In this document: in pieces, positions 5,624 through 5,812 of the stretch | Numbering within the stretch: position 1 is the stretch's first letter | Layout of the letters: every line of letters begins with the position of its first letter | Source of the DNA: Pyrinomonadaceae bacterium | GTDB lineage: Bacteria > Acidobacteriota > Blastocatellia > Pyrinomonadales > Pyrinomonadaceae | Direction of reading: 5' to 3' | Assembly: GCA_014379795.1 (NCBI GenBank) | Contig: JACMLC010000729.1 | Span: forward strand, 1 to 5,812 | DNA: 5,812 nt | Translations under genes and position numbers: made by a program | Notes under the pieces: generated by a model | Seen by the model: the letters and a program-made list of their open reading frames with translations, nothing else | Told to the model about the DNA's origin: nothing | Databases searched by the model: none

Positions 5624-5812
5624 ATGACGATATTGGGCAGAGTGCGCCCCGGCACAGACCTTCCCCGGAGCCTTGCGGTGTTGGCGCGGATGGGAAAAGA
5701 GCTTGACCACCGCTGGGCTGAGCGCGGCTATCGCCTACGCTCCTTCCCAAAGTTGGCCGCCGAAGCCTTGCGCGCAACTTCTTATCATCAACAATTTGAC
5801 GAAGACGAAGTA
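5624..5812 (+). CDS. Unrecognised protein, N-terminal 63 residues only (runs off the right edge)
   Basis: The frame is open for 63 codons from ATG 5624 to the window end, with a good Shine-Dalgarno, a clear start and a strong promoter about 100 bases upstream. The translation begins MTILGRVRPGTDLPRSLAVL and contains GKELDHRWAERGYRL (about 33-47) and FPKLAAEALR (about 49-58). It ends in an acidic FDEDEV stretch. It has no signal peptide or membrane segment and looks soluble, largely helical and charged. I do not recognise the family; too little is present to assign a function. It is transcribed divergently from the export operon and shares its control region, so it may be a partner (regulator, cargo-modifying enzyme or the start of the transporter operon), but this is inference from position only. 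Whether the reading frame continues cannot be seen. Confidence 0.62.
   Translation, partial: MTILGRVRPGTDLPRSLAVLARMGKELDHRWAERGYRLRSFPKLAAEALRATSYHQQFDEDEV

Noticed and set aside
1..5812. CRISPR array, insertion sequence, attachment site or replication origin
   Set aside because: No regularly spaced repeats, transposase or integrase frames, terminal inverted repeats or clustered DnaA-type boxes were seen.

Overview
The window looks like chromosomal DNA from a double-membrane (Gram-negative type) bacterium. It is GC-rich in the genes, with AT-rich patches between them. Evidence for an outer membrane and periplasm is a lipoprotein membrane-fusion protein, a HlyD-type adaptor and a secreted repeat protein. 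The combination of delta-60 repeat proteins, adaptor pairs and short TTTGAGAT-type intergenic repeats would fit Acidobacteriota (for example Blastocatellia). That taxonomic guess is from general familiarity and is not proven by the sequence.

Layout. Positions 1-620 (minus strand) hold the N-terminal part of a secreted delta-60 repeat beta-propeller-like protein that runs off the left edge. Positions 621-1109 carry no gene. They hold that gene's AT-rich upstream region, a small cluster of TTTGAGAT repeats, a clear minus-strand intrinsic terminator (871-908) and a long, hairpin-rich trailer. Positions 1110-2144 (minus) encode a class II-type SAM-dependent O-methyltransferase. After a 217-bp gap, a tight minus-strand set lies at 2362-5367. 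In order of transcription it is a single-pass HlyD-type adaptor, a parvulin-type PPIase-like protein without a signal peptide, and an RND/MacA-type lipoprotein adaptor. A 256-bp divergent control region (5368-5623) contains two back-to-back sigma70-like promoters. A plus-strand gene of unknown function starts at 5624 and runs off the right edge.

How the parts may work together. Two different membrane-fusion proteins and a cytoplasmic parvulin-like protein in one transcription unit suggest an export cassette, probably for a peptide or small protein. The parvulin-like protein may chaperone the cargo, and the downstream O-methyltransferase may be a tailoring enzyme. No ATPase, RND pump or outer-membrane channel is encoded in the window, so the pump must lie elsewhere, possibly downstream of the divergent plus-strand gene. 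The export role is inference from gene families and order. The gene calls themselves are well supported, except for the function of the right-edge gene.
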